DNA from: Haematobia irritans
Taxonomy: Eukaryota; Arthropoda; Insecta; Diptera; Muscidae
Reading direction: 5' to 3'
Assembly: GCF_050003625.1 (NCBI RefSeq)
Contig: NC_134398.1
Location: forward strand, 20,782,997-20,846,996
Length of the DNA: 64,000 nt
In this document: piece after piece, positions 1 to 12,913 of the stretch
How positions within the stretch are numbered: the stretch's first letter is position 1
How the letters are laid out: each line of letters opens with the position of its first letter
The notes under the pieces: generated by a model
The model's input: only the letters and a program-made list of their open reading frames with translations
The model's database searches: none
What the model was told of the DNA's origin: nothing
Position numbers and translations under genes: made by a program

Positions 1-800
1 CCAATTAATTTTTTAATTGAAATGTCTTCAATCACGAAAATGATAGTATCAATCACAGTTTTAATTGGGCATAAAAAAATCTTGATTAAAAAATTAATTG
101 ATTTCATTACCAAATGTCAATTAAGTTTTTAATTGATTCAATTAAAAACTTAATTGATGTTGATTGCAAAACTCAATTAATTTAGTAATTAAACAAAGGT
201 AACTATTTTCAATTACATTCTGATTTGGCTTAGAATTTTTAGTTGGATTAACAATTGATTGTTAAAAAAAAAAAAATTAATCAACACAGAAAAAAATTTC
301 ACGAAAAATTTTCCAATTAAAATTTTAATTGAGTTTTAAAAAATATTCAATTAAAAATTTAATTGAATCAACAAATTTTTTAATTGAAACAAAAATCAAT
401 CACAAAAATTAATAGTATAAATTAATTTTTTAATTGGATCAATTAATTTTTTAATTGACCTTCAATTAATTTTTTAATTGATACTATCATTTCTGTGATT
501 GAAGACATTTCAATTAAAAAATTAATTGGATCAATTAATTTCGTGATTGAATCAGAAAAAATTTTTTTTGTGTGAAAAATTTAATCACTTTTATAACTGA
601 CTTAGTCTTCCGAATTTGATTACAAGTTAATTGTATCAATTAACTTTTTAATTAAAAATTTTAAAATTTTCAATCATTGACTAAATTAACTTAATGTTTC
701 TATCTTGATTAAAAAGTTAATTGTACCAATTAATTTATTAATTGAAAAAAATTTCAACTTCAATTAACTTTTTAATTGGAAATTTTTTGGTGATATTTTT
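1..800. repeat. AT-rich TTAATTG palindromic repeat block
   Basis: Dense runs of the self-complementary motif TTTTTAATTGA. Bases 1-60 are the reverse complement of a segment near 475-530, so two oppositely oriented copies of the same short element (see 285-574) meet here. No coding potential. Confidence 0.7.
285..574 (+). mobile_element. Short TIR element (MITE-like), copy 1
   Basis: Begins CACAGAAAAAAATTTCACG and ends AATTTTTTTTGTGTG, so the ends are roughly inverted repeats rich in A/T. The interior consists of repeated TTAATTG palindromes. A near-identical element lies at 35965-36254 and a decayed one at 31826-31981. No ORF, so it would depend on another transposase. Confidence 0.6.
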
Positions 801-808
801 TTCTGTGC

Positions 809-1049
809 AGAGAAGGAATATGATCACCTCAAACATGTTTCAAGAGCAAAATTTTATATTTGTATGGTGACCATGTAACATGTTTGTTACTAAAATGTTA
901 TTTTCTCGTCAAATATAACCTGCTTGCCGAAATCAGATACATGATTTCCTAGAAAATAGCATGGGTGCGAAAACCATGTTACATGGTCACCACCCAAAAC
1001 TAACATTTAGCTCTTAAAACATGTTTGAGGTGATCATATTCCTTCTCTG
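809..1049. mobile_element. Foldback element with about 75-bp imperfect TIRs
   Basis: The left end (CAGAGAAGGAATATGATCAC) reappears as its reverse complement at 1030-1049. The inverted arms extend inward about 75 bp, through CATGTAACATGGTC, leaving a loop of under 100 bp. No ORF. A decayed relative of the end sequence occurs near 59625-59661. Confidence 0.65.
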
Positions 1050-1069
1050 GGTGTATGAAATGCTTCACA

Positions 1070-1270
1070 AATTTTCTATAATAATACCATTTTGATAAAA
1101 TTTTCTACAGAAATAAAATTCTGACAACATTTTCTATAGAAATAAAGAAATTATATTTTGACAAAATTTCCTAAATACATAAAATGTTGACAAAATTTTC
1201 TATAGAAATATAAAATTTTCTGTGGCAATAAAATTTTAGAAAATTATTTTTGATTCGAGTGGCAATCGTG
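1070..1270 (+). repeat. 29-bp repeat array (plus orientation) with end module
   Basis: A few degenerate copies of the unit AAAATTTTGACAAAATTTTC + TATAGAAAT, ending in a non-tandem module TTCGAGTGGCAATCGTG at about 1256-1272. The same module ends arrays at 37.3 and 42.9 kb. Confidence 0.7.
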
Positions 1271-1289
1271 ATTTTTCTGTGATTGGGGA

Positions 1290-2912
1290 TCGGTTTATTT
1301 GGGGGCTACATATAATATAAATCGATACGGACCAATTTTGGCTTGGTTGTTATCGGCCATACACTAAAGAAATGTACCCAATTTCAACCGGATCGGATGA
1401 ATTTTGCTCCTCCAAGAGGCACCTGAGGTCAAATCTGGGTATCGGTTTTTATGGGGGCTATATATAATTAAGGACCGATGTGGACCAATTTTTGTATGGT
1501 TGCTAGTGACCACATACCAACACCATGTACCAAATTTCAGACGGATCGGATAAAAATTTGCTCCTCTTTGAGGCTCCGCAAGCCAAATCTGCGGATCGGT
1601 TTATATAATTATGAAGCGATATGGACCAATATTTGCATGGTTGTTTGAGACTATATACTAACACCGCGAACTAAGTTTCAACCGGATCGGATGAATTTTG
1701 CTCCTTCAAGAGGCTCCGGAGATCAAATCTGGGGATCGGTTTATAATATAAGGGCTATATATAATTATGGACCGATGTGGACCAATTTTTACATGGTTGT
1801 TACAGACCATATACTTACACCACGTACCAAATTGCAACCGGATTGGATGAAATTTGCTTCTCTTAGAGGCTCCGCAAGCCAAATCTGGGGATCGGTTTAT
1901 ATGGGGGCTATATATAATTATGGACCGATGTGGACCAATTTTTGCATGGTTGCTAGTGACCATATACCAACACCATATATCAAATTTCAGACGGATCGGA
2001 TGAAATTTGCTTCTCTTTGAGGCTCCGCAAGCCAAATCTGGGGATCGGTTTATATGGAGGCTATATATAATTATGGACCGATGTGGACCAATTTTTGCAT
2101 GGTTGCTAGTGACCCTATATCAACACCATGTACCACATTTCAGACGGATCGGATGAAAATTGGTTCTGTTTGAGGCTCCGCAGGCTAAATCTGGGGATCG
2201 GTTTATATGGAGGCTATATATAATTATGGACCGATGTGGACCAATTTTTGCACGGTTATTTGAGACTATATACTAACACCACGTACCAAATTGCAACCGG
2301 AGTGGATGAAATTTGCTTCTCTTAGAGGCTCCGCAAACCAAATCTGGGGATCGGTTTATATGGGGTCTATATATAATTATGGACCGATATGGACCAATTT
2401 TTGCATGGTTGTTAGAGACCATATACCAACATCATGTACCAAATTTCAGCCGGATCGGATGAAATTTGCTTCTTTTTGAGGCTCCTCAAGCCAAATCTGG
2501 GGATCGGTTTATATGGGGGCTATATATAATTATGGACCGATGTGGACCAATTTTTGCATCATTGTTAGAGACCATATACCAACACCATATACCAAATTTC
2601 AGCCGGATGGGATGAAATATGCTTCTGTTAGAGGCTCCACAAGCCAAATCTGAGGGTCCCTTTATATGGGGGCTATACGTAAAAGTGGACCGATATGGCC
2701 CATTTTCAATGCCATCCGACCTACATCGATAACAACTACTTGTGCCAAGTATCAAGTCGATAGCTTGTTTCGTTCGGAAGTTAGCGTGATTTCAACAGAC
2801 GGACGAACGGACATGCTTAGATCGACTCAGAATTTCACCACGATCCAGAATATATATACTTTATGGGGTCTTAGAGCAATATTTCGATGTGTTACAAACG
2901 GAATGACAATGT
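1290..2912 (-). mobile_element. 153-bp-module hairpin element, truncated at both ends
   Basis: Read on the minus strand: the leader CATTCCGTTTGTAAC, a TATATATA stretch, GTCCGTTCGTCCGTCTGTTG, then tandem modules. Successive GGGGATCGG anchors lie at about 1731, 1884, 2038, 2191, 2344 and 2498, a spacing of 153-154 bp. The outer 5' hairpin and the 3' GGCCGAA hairpin are missing. Open frames here result from a stop-poor 153-bp (51-codon) unit, not from a gene. Confidence 0.8.
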
Positions 2913-3087
2913 AAAGGATTTAATAAAATTTTAATTACGGATTAATGAAAATTTAATTAAAGCAAATAACCCAGAATTTAGGTCTCTAAATTTTCTCTAT
3001 TTTTGCTCCTAAAGTAAAAGGTTTAAGGCAATTTTGTTTGCTTAAATTTTCGGTCATCCTTTTTTCAGTGAAATGATTGAAGAGGAT

Positions 3088-4864
<1,777 letters not shown>

Positions 4865-4865
4865 T

Positions 4866-5046
4866 TTTAATTTAAAAAAGGCGACATTTTGAGTTCTTCA
4901 GAATATTAAAATATTAAAAAGGGCACGTGAGTCTATAAAAATTTTGCAGAAATCGTCTATTCGATTTTTTAAAATTTTAAAACTGCCGATATGTACGATT
5001 CCTTAAACATCGATTTTTTTTGTTTGCATCCCTAAGATCAACTTAC
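4866..5046. other. Gene 1 intron end, non-repetitive
   Basis: AT-rich sequence between the hairpin element and the gene 1 exon 5 donor. No TM2-type exon or other feature recognised. Confidence 0.4.
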
Positions 5047-8000
5047 CCATTACATCGATTCGTGTATATACAGCAGATGTCTCATAAATTGTTGCAGTAT
5101 CCCATAGGAAATACACATACATTTCCAATCCTGTGTCATTGGGATCAATGAATTTTTCTGGTATATGCTCAACCCGAAAATCCGTTTGATAGACCAGAGA
5201 TTTACAATCGAAAAAACAGGGGCATACCATACCTGTACCACTTGTCTCGACATATTTACGTTCTCCATGCCTTTCAAAAGATTTCGTTTTTTCTATAGGA
5301 TATAAAGAAACAAATAATAAACTATAAACAATGCAAAATTACATATTATTGATCGAACTAACTGTAATGTTTATATAGACAAGGAAAATCCGATGGACGA
5401 CATGGTGGATATACTCGAGATGGTGGAAAAAACAAATCCATGGTACAATTGCAAAATTCCATTAAATATGCCTGTTCACATTCAACATAGCAATTTTCAA
5501 ACATGTATTTATGACCCTCTAAAGATCTGAAATGAACTGAATCGATTTCATCCTGAAATGATAAAACGATGATAATAAAGGAATATGAGAAAAATTGCAG
5601 CAATTTTGTACATGGATCTGAAATGATTTTATATTTTATAAATCATTGTGTCCAAAATAGCTCCGAATGCAATAAATATAAGGATTCACTTTTAATCTCG
5701 TAAATTGTTGTATTAATAGAATGGCCATCAGTCGATAAATATGTACCATGTAGGTCCACTGGAATTGGCCTGGTTGGTCTACGATTCCCTTCAATGAGCT
5801 TCAACGTTCTTGAAGAACATTGGAGAGAATGGTGGTTAGGTTTCTAGTCCATACTTTCAATATTTCTGTGGTCACAACCCATAACAGCCTAAGTGTATTT
5901 TTCAATATTTTCAGTACAGGAGTTTAAAGTTTTGAATCTTCACTGAAAATCAGGAGAAGGTGTTTTTTGGAAAACTTTGCTACAGACTCCTAGAAGAGAT
6001 ACAAACATGAAAAATTTAGGGCAAATAAATTTAGTTACGCTGAATACGATGGTGCTAATAACTCAATTGTGTCCTAACTCGAGTTAGGCTGCTAAGGGTT
6101 GTGACCACAGATTTGCTTCAAAACTCTCGAAATAGCTAGAAAATAGGGAAAATGGTTTCGGTACTGAAACCAGGAAAACATACATACCTTAGAGACTCAC
6201 ATCGGTCTATTACCCTTCTTTCCCCTGATAACAAAGATTCTTGCAGTAATTTTACTGCCCTATTTCACAGAGCGCCTAATGTTGGCAGAAAATCATCATG
6301 GTTTCCGTTCGGGAAGGAGTTCGACCACCACATTGTGCGAATTAACAGCCAACGGAACAGAGAGATTGAATAGTTAGAGGCCCCCTAAACGTTCGATTCT
6401 CGTAGCATTAGATCTATCTAAAGCATTAGATACAGTGCCATCCTCTTAAGGGATATTATGGAAACCTCTCTACCTTACGATCTTATGATTTGATTTGCAA
6501 ACTATGTGACAGGTACATAGTCCTATGTGGAATATAGAGGAAAACTATCATCATACTGGAGGAACAAAAAAGGCGTACCTCAAGCCGGTGTACTGTCCCC
6601 CCTCATTTTTAACTTTTATGGGGTAGGAGTTCCTCTTCCACAATCATATGATCATCCGATAGCCTTTACCGGCTACTGTCCCAAAGTTACATCAGGTAAA
6701 GGCATCAAGCAGCTTGAAGTGAAGATTAATTACTACCACCTTGCACTTAGGGCCTTCTTTGGCAGCAGGAATCTGAACCAGTCTGTCCTGAAGTTGACAG
6801 CAACCAATTTCATATCGTGGACGAAAAAGGTGAACAAGGAACAAGACGACTCAGTGATAAGAGAGAAGTTCACTAATGTGGTATCACAATGGACTGAATA
6901 GTCTAAGTGAGTCTGATACATCGGGCTGCCACCTAACCTAACCTATTGCATATCCAGGGGGCGCTATCTGAACGAGTCAAAGCCAATCCGGTTCAAGTTC
7001 AGGAAAGACTAACTATCAAAAAATCGCCCGATCGGCGATAACTCTAATCAGGAAATTTTTATCTGACAACCTATGCTGACGACTGTTCCATAGTTACATC
7101 AGATAGAGACATAAAACAGCTTGATGTGAGCCTTACTAACCCCTTAAGGGACTGACAAAGCAGGAATGTAAACCTTTTTACCACATAAAAGATGACAACC
7201 ATTTTCACATCTTGAATGAAAGAGGTGAATTAGGAGCTTGGTATCCACAAACGTGGCCAGAGCATTCCCACATGCAAGGACCCGAAGGTTCGTTATGTTA
7301 CGTTTGGTAATCTGTTCCTCGTTGGAAAACATGCGGAAATTTTTACTAATAACATTGGAACAGAAACAATATCCTGAAGCCATTGGCTGGTAGCACTTGG
7401 GGGAAGAATGAAAAGACGATTCAAAAGACCAATAAGTCGATAGATCGCTATCGATACTCAAAAGAGAAACCTTCAAATGGTGCAGAATACTGCGCTGCGG
7501 AATACCACTGGTTGTGACTCCAAGATACCAGAACAACATCCATACCATGAGTGGAAAATGCTGCCGGTGAGGACACTCTGTGACCTACTCATTCACAGCA
7601 CCTGGTAAAGTGCTATCCAAACATGTCAAATCCAGAAGAGAACCATCTACTGCACCACGAGCTAGGAAGGCACCATGGTGCAACGGTTAGCATGCCCGCC
7701 TTACATACAAATGGTTGTGGGTTCAAACCCAGTTTCAATCAAACACCAAAAAGTTTTTCAGCGGTGTGTCTCAAAGCTTCTATATGAGGTTTCACCGCAA
7801 TACGGAACGCCGTTCTAATTCGGCTATAAAAAGGAGGTTCCTTGTTATTGAATTGAACATAGAATCGGGCAGCACTTAGTGATAAGAGAGAAGTTCATCA
7901 CTGTGGTATAAAAATGGACTGAAAAGACTAAGCAAGCCTTAAATATCGGGCTGCCACTATACCTAACTTAACATGTTCGACTTCAGAAAAGACTTCCAAT

Positions 8001-11000
8001 AAATAAATCACTAATAGACGATGACCATGATCAGGAAATGTTCAACTGAAAAGCGTTGCAGACGACTGTTTTATAGTTATATCAGATAGAGGCATTAAAG
8101 AGCTTGATGTGAGGATTATTACCTCCTGCCCTAAGGGACTTTTTGTTAGCAGGAATCTGTACATTTGTGCCTCGAAATCAACGGCAATCATTTTCGCGTC
8201 GTAGACCAAAGAAGTAAACTTGGAGCTTGATATACGTGGCCAGAGCATTCCAACTACCCAAGATTCTTGATATGGCGTTTGATAGCCTGCTCCGTTTGGA
8301 AAACATGGTTGCTAAAAACGTTGGGAGCAGAAACAAGATCCTAAAGACAATGGGTGGTGGCACTTCGTGGAAGGATAAAGAAACTCCGAAGTACCTGAAC
8401 GACAACTACCACATGAGTTCAAAATGCTCTCGTTGAGGCAAAATACGGAGGAGTAAACCACCCAAACCATGCCACATAGAGGAGAGCACCATATGAACGA
8501 GCCAAGACCATCCATGGCTAGAGCATTCTCACATCCAAGAAACCTAAGGTTCTTGGTGTGGCGTTTGACAGCCTGTTCCTCTTTGAAAAACATGCGGAAA
8601 TGATTGCTAAAAACAAGATCCTAAGGCATAGACTGGTAGCACTTGGAGGAAAGATAAAGAGACGTCTCAAAAGACCTTTGAGTTGATAGGTCTCTCAGTA
8701 TAAAATATAACCAATAGAGAAATCTTCAAACGGTGCAAGTACTACACTGCGGATTGCCGATGAATGTCAACCAAAGCACCAAAACAGCACTGCGGCATGA
8801 GCCAAAAACGCTCTTGGGAAGGCAATACTTCGACTTTCTCACCCACCAGCATCTGATAAAGTACAGAGAGCCAACCTCCCAAACTTTGCCACATCTAGAA
8901 AAACACGGGCCAAGGTCATTCAGTTCGAGTTCAGAAACGACTTACAATCAATTAATCACCAGATCGACGATGAGCGTAATCGGAAGATGTTCATCTGATG
9001 ACATATACGGACGTCTGTTCCGTAGTTACTTCATGCAAATACATCAAGGCCCTTGAGGTGAGGATTAATGACTACATCCTTTCACTTCAAGACTACTATG
9101 TCAGCAAGAATCTGAGACTCTCTTTCCCGAAGCAGATAGCAACCATTTTCACATCGTGGAGCAAAGAGTGAACCAGGGACTTAGTTAGGTGGCAGCCCGA
9201 TGTATCAGGCTCACTTAGTCTATTCAGTCCATTGTGATACCACATTGGTGAACTTCTCTCTTATCACTGAGTGCTGCCCGATTCCATGTTAAGCTCAATG
9301 ACAAGGGACCTCCTTTTTATAGCCGAATCAGAACGGCGTTCCATATTGCAGTGAAACCTCTTAGAGAAGCTTTGAGGCACTCCGCTGAAAAACTTTTTGG
9401 TGTTTGATCGAAACTGGGTTTGAACCCACAAGACTTTGTATGCAAGGAGGGCATGCTAACTGCAATATGGAACGCCAAATCAGAACGGCGTTCCATATTG
9501 CAGTGAAACCTCTTAGAGAAGCTTTGAGGCACTCCGCTGAAAAACTTTTTGGTGTTTAATCGAAACTGGGTTTGAACCCACAAGACTTTGTATGCAAGGC
9601 GGGCATGCTAACCGTTGCACCACGGTGTCTTCCTAGCTCGTGGTGCAGCAGATGGTTCTCTTCTGGATGTGACATGTTTGGATGGCACTTTACCAGGTGC
9701 TGTGTATGAGTAGGTCACAGAGTGTCTTCACCGGCAGCATTTTCCACTCATGCTATGGATGTTGTTCTGGTGTCTTGGAGTCACAACCAGTGGCATTCCG
9801 CAGCGCAGTATTCTGCACCATTCGAAGGTTTCTCTATTGATTATCGATAGAGATCTATCGACTTATTGGTCTTTTGAATCGTCTCTACATTCCTCCATTC
9901 TTCCATATGTTATTAGTAAACATTTCCGCATATTTTCCAACGAGGAACAGATTACCAAACGTAACATAAAGAACCTTCGGGTCCTTACATGTGGGAATGC
10001 TCTGGCCACGTTTGTGGATATCAAGCTCCTAATTCACCTCTTTCATTAAGATGTGAAAATGGTTGTCATCTTTTATGTGGTAAAAAGGTTCAGATTCCTG
10101 CTGACAAAAAAGTCCCTTAAGGGGTTAGCAAGGCTCACATCAAGCTCTTTTATGTCTCTATCTGATGTAACTATGGAACAGTCGTCGGCATAGGTTGTCA
10201 GATGAATATTTCCTGATTAGAGTTATCGCCGATCGGGCGATTTATTGATTGTTAGTCTTTCCTGAAATCGAATCGGGTTGGCTTTGGCTCGTTCAGGTCG
10301 CGCCCCCTGGATATGCAATAGGTTAGGTTAGGTGGCAGCCCGATGTATCAGGCTCACTTAGACTATTCAGTCCATTGTGATACCACAGTGGTGAACTTCT
10401 CTTTTATCACTGAGTGCTGCCCGATTCCATGTTAAGCTCAATGACAAGGGACCACCTTTTTATAGCCGAGTCCGAATGGCGTTTCACATTGCAGTGAAAC
10501 CACTTAGAGAAACTTTGAAACATTCAGAAATGTCACCAGCATTACTGAGGTGGGATAATCCACCGCTGAAAAACTTCTTGGTGTTAGGTCGAAGCAGGAA
10601 TCGAACCCACGACCTTGTATATGCAAGGCGGGCATGTTAACCATTGCACCACGGTGGCTCCCGAACCAGGGACGTGCTATCGTGTCCAAAGCGTTGCCAC
10701 ATGCAGGAATCCTAACGTTCTTGGTGTAACGTAGGAAGCAAAAACGCGATCCGGGAGCCATTGGCTGGTAGCACTTGGGGGATAGATAAAGAGAAGACCT
10801 ATGAGTTGATTGGTCTCCCAGTATATAGGATACTAACAAATAATACTGCGCTGCGGATTGCACCTGTATGTCACTCCAAGCCACGAAAACCACATCCATA
10901 GCTTGAGTCCAAAATGTTTTCGGTGCGACAACAGTGTGACCTCCTCACCCGACATAACCTGATAAAGTGCAGAGTGGCAAAACACCCAAACCGTGCCACA

Positions 11001-12913
11001 TCTAAGGGCGGTATGGCGGGTCATTCAGCAGTTCAGAAGGCAATATCTTTCCACCAGTTCAGTTGATTGGAAGACCACGACTTGTCTACGACAGCTGTAT
11101 AGAGAGAAACAATCGCTGTTCTTCAAGCTATGATTCGGCATCTCCCGGTACCTGAAATGTTACCTATCACTTCTGACACCGGTAATTGAAGACCTGACAC
11201 CTACCAGTCAGCTTGCTTCCTGGATATAGAAGCTTAAATGCCTAGTCCAGTGTAATTTATTTGTTCCCTTAATACAAGTAATACAACGATTTTAGGTCGC
11301 AGGATTGAAGCATCGAAAGGTTACGTTGAGTATTTAGTAGGAAAAGAAAGAGATACACACTATGAGCTGATCCAGCCCGACTGATAAGCTTTATTCTCAA
11401 AAACTGTTGAGATTGAATTAAGCAATCGTAAAAAGGTGGCCACAACAGATCAACAGAAAGAGTTTCGTCTTCCATCAGGACATCGATAGACCACACACAT
11501 CGTTGATGACTCTCCAAAAACTGGCAGAGTTTGGATGAGATGTTTTTATGCATCCACCATATAGCCCTAATCTTGTACCATCGGACTACCATTTGTTAGG
11601 GTTAATGAAAAACTCATTTAATGGAGTAAAGTTCGCTTCAAGAGTCCCAGGTTTTTTTCCGAGAAACCAAGAAAGTTTTCTATTGGTGGAATAATGTCTC
11701 TCACCGGATAATGCCAGTAGGTTTTGGATTAATCTGCAACGTATTTGCTTCAAAAAAAGTCCCTACTTACCTCAAAAATACATTTCCTAATGTCGGGAGA
11801 ATATTGACGAGTATTCGGGTTGTGACATGTAAGACTAGTTGCAATCGATATGAATACACGAGAATTTGTAGGAATTTCACGATGCCAATAAGCCCAAACA
11901 TCTGGTTCGACCAACATAAACTGTAAAACGAAAAAACAAACAGGTAGTCAAAAATTTTCGATTTTCACATGTGCTAACAAAATCAACTGCCATACCAATA
12001 TTCCTTTGTAGGCCTTATTGCTACGCGGTGAATGCCATCCATCTTTGATGTGTACACGAAATGTAAGCCCATTTCTGACACCTCTACCAGTGGTCCGACG
12101 AGGATAATCAGGATCCTGTTTACGTTTACGAGCACCTTCCTCTGTTTGAACCGAATTAAAGGCTAAACACAAACCCTTCGTAGATCGCCGTGGCTCGAAA
12201 AGTTCACAACAGTCATAGGTCCGATTACGCCAAGTACAATCCGTTAACATTTCATCACATCTCCAAGCCAACACTTCGGCAACACTGGTCAAATTGATAT
12301 AATTCAGTACGCTAAGTTGATCGCGAGTATAACGTTCGGAAATATTTCGAAAATTCTGAAAACGTCCATAGCGTAAGCTATCGTACGATTCAACAAGTTC
12401 TCGAAATAGATCCTCATAGGGTGTAGCAAAATGTTCAGGTCTGAGAAATTTCTCTTTGGCCTCATTGAAACGAATCCAGTTGAAGCGATTACGATTACAG
12501 ATATTCACTTCTGGAAAAGAGAACTTGTAAATAGGAGCATTTAACTCTGCAATCACGGTTCGCATGGGTTTATGGTAGTAGATATACAAAATTTTCCATG
12601 TTGTGAAAACAAAAACGTATATAGCCAAAATTAAACCGATTGCTAGCAAGAATCTGGAAATTTTTCGAGGAGCATGGATTGAAGAAAATAATTTTCGATA
12701 AAAATTCTTTATAGGTTACCTTTCTAACAATGTTGAAGATCTCTGAAAAATTCCTGGTATTCCATGCACTGTCTTGATACGTAGAACATCATCCCAAATT
12801 CCATTAACAAATCCATGCCACCCACGCTTATTATTTTTCTTATATTTCGTTTTAAATCGAACCAAGATGGGTGGATTTCTGATTTTAATTTCCTTATAAT
12901 TTTTACAAATCAT
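5047..12913 (-). CDS. Gene 1: DEG/ENaC (pickpocket-type) channel subunit, 3' end missing
   Basis: Predicted amiloride-sensitive-type sodium channel subunit of the plasma membrane. Exons on the minus strand, joined by GT/AG sites with matching phase: 12913-12720, 12653-11996, 11920-11771, 5552-5363, 5292-5047; 479 complete residues. Visible features: cytosolic N-terminus with the family His-Gly gating motif (H50 G51, in TVHGIPGI); TM1 at about 66-90; post-TM1 motif FPEVNICN; Cys-rich WRCDEMLTDC...CC block near 195-220; EPDVW at the start of exon 3; ENCYVEC and FCNCTMDLFFPP in exon 4; CPCFFDC and ETSAVYTRIDVMG in exon 5. The final exon with TM2 and the selectivity filter is absent from 1-5046, which holds only repeats, so the gene either continues beyond the window or is broken. 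Intron 3 (11770-5553, 6.2 kb) is full of LINE, SINE and mariner debris; introns 1, 2 and 4 are 64-75 nt. The exon 4 donor (GTTAGT) is slightly non-consensus. Family certain; the Drosophila orthologue is not assigned. Confidence 0.88.
5866..6110. mobile_element. 245-bp TIR element with ATTT target duplication
   Basis: The left end CTGTGGTCACAACCC and the right end GGGTTGTGACCACAG are perfect 15-bp inverted repeats; pairing continues with mismatches to about 30 bp (26 of 30). ATTT flanks both sides. No transposase. It lies in gene 1 intron 3, just upstream of LINE debris. Confidence 0.65.
6140..6849 (+). mobile_element. LINE reverse-transcriptase fragment A
   Basis: Decayed non-LTR retrotransposon RT. 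Recognisable RT blocks: VLKPGK...SLLSP around 6152-6240, LVALDLSKALDTV around 6390-6435, and KKGVPQAGVLSPLIFNFY around 6567-6620. The catalytic YADD block is lost: the frame jumps to GYCPKVTSG, as if a short internal deletion removed it. Stops and frame breaks occur between 6374 and 6526. The clade (Jockey/I/R1 group) is not assigned. Confidence 0.7.
6850..6945 (+). mobile_element. SINE 3' fragment
   Basis: Matches the last 100 bp of the tRNA-derived SINE (AGTGATAAGAGAGAAGTTCA ... GGGCTGCCACCTAACCTAAC). It is fused directly to LINE fragment A, which gives a chimeric open frame ending in SINE sequence. Confidence 0.75.
6946..7665 (+). mobile_element. LINE fragment B (RT C-terminal part)
   Basis: Contains an intact TYADDCSIVTSDRDIKQLDV (about 7069-7127) and later QNTALRNTTGC-type C-terminal sequence, with several frame breaks. 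An inverted copy is found at 9638-10320. Long minus-strand ORFs over this stretch are antisense shadows. Confidence 0.7.
7666..7972 (+). mobile_element. tRNA-derived SINE, copy 1
   Basis: tRNA-like head with an A-box-like TGGTGCAACGGTTAGCATGC and B box GGTTCAAACCC, a body containing TTTTTCAGCGG and AAAAAGGAGGTTCC, and a tail ending CCTAACTTAAC. Inverted counterpart at 9184-9637. Confidence 0.7.
7973..9183 (+). mobile_element. LINE fragments C and D in tandem
   Basis: Two more head-to-tail pieces of the same LINE. Degenerate YADD blocks lie at about 8056 (VADDCFIVISDRGIKELDV) and 9000 (TYTDVCSVV). C-terminal sequence around 8240-8400 reads FDSLLRLENMVAKN and RNKILKTMGGGTSWKDKET. All are broken by stops. 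They form the spacer of the 6.85-10.4 kb inverted duplication. Confidence 0.6.
9184..9637 (-). mobile_element. tRNA-derived SINE, copy 2, with internal duplication
   Basis: Reverse-oriented SINE. A segment of about 152 bp (CAGAACGGCGTTCCATATTG through GGGCATGCTAAC) is repeated in tandem, at about 9329 and 9481, so the tRNA-like head occurs twice. Confidence 0.7.
9638..10320 (-). mobile_element. Inverted copy of LINE fragment B
   Basis: Reverse complement of 6946-7665 at high identity by eye, including the YADD region (GTCGTCGGCATAGG at about 10182) and CCGATCGGGCGATTT. It forms the right arm of a large inverted repeat. Confidence 0.75.
10321..10661 (-). mobile_element. tRNA-derived SINE, copy 3
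   Basis: Full-length reverse-oriented SINE: GGTTAGGTTAGGTGGCAGCC at its 3' (left) end and B box GGAATCGAACCC with CACCACGGTGGCTCC at its 5' (right) end. Confidence 0.8.
10662..11230 (+). mobile_element. LINE fragment E (C-terminal part)
   Basis: Plus-strand LINE C-terminal sequence with many stops, homologous to fragments B-D (GCCATTGGCTGGTAGCACTT, GGATTGCACCTGTATGTCAC). No intact frame. Confidence 0.55.
11330..11700 (+). pseudogene. Mariner transposase remnant (mauritiana-like)
   Basis: Plus-strand translation gives VFHQDIDRPHTSLMTLQKLA, a stop, then DVFMHPPYSPNLVPSDYHLL and MKNSFNGVKFAS. This is the second and third aspartate region of a Tc1/mariner DD34D transposase, with SPDLAPSD changed to SPNLVPSD. 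Upstream YELIQP followed by stops matches the preceding part. It ends some 70 bp short of the gene 1 exon 3 donor on the other strand. Clearly dead. Confidence 0.65.

Noticed and set aside
5680..5830. Open minus-strand frame containing RRPTRPIPVDLHGTYLST, first considered as ppk exon 3
   Set aside because: It lacks the EPxVW start and the RxCxF end of that exon and has no matching splice sites; the true exon 3 was found at 11920-11771.
7144..7548. 134-residue minus-strand ORF, with a similar plus-strand ORF at 9750-10049
   Set aside because: Antisense of LINE fragment B and its inverted copy; no domain of its own.
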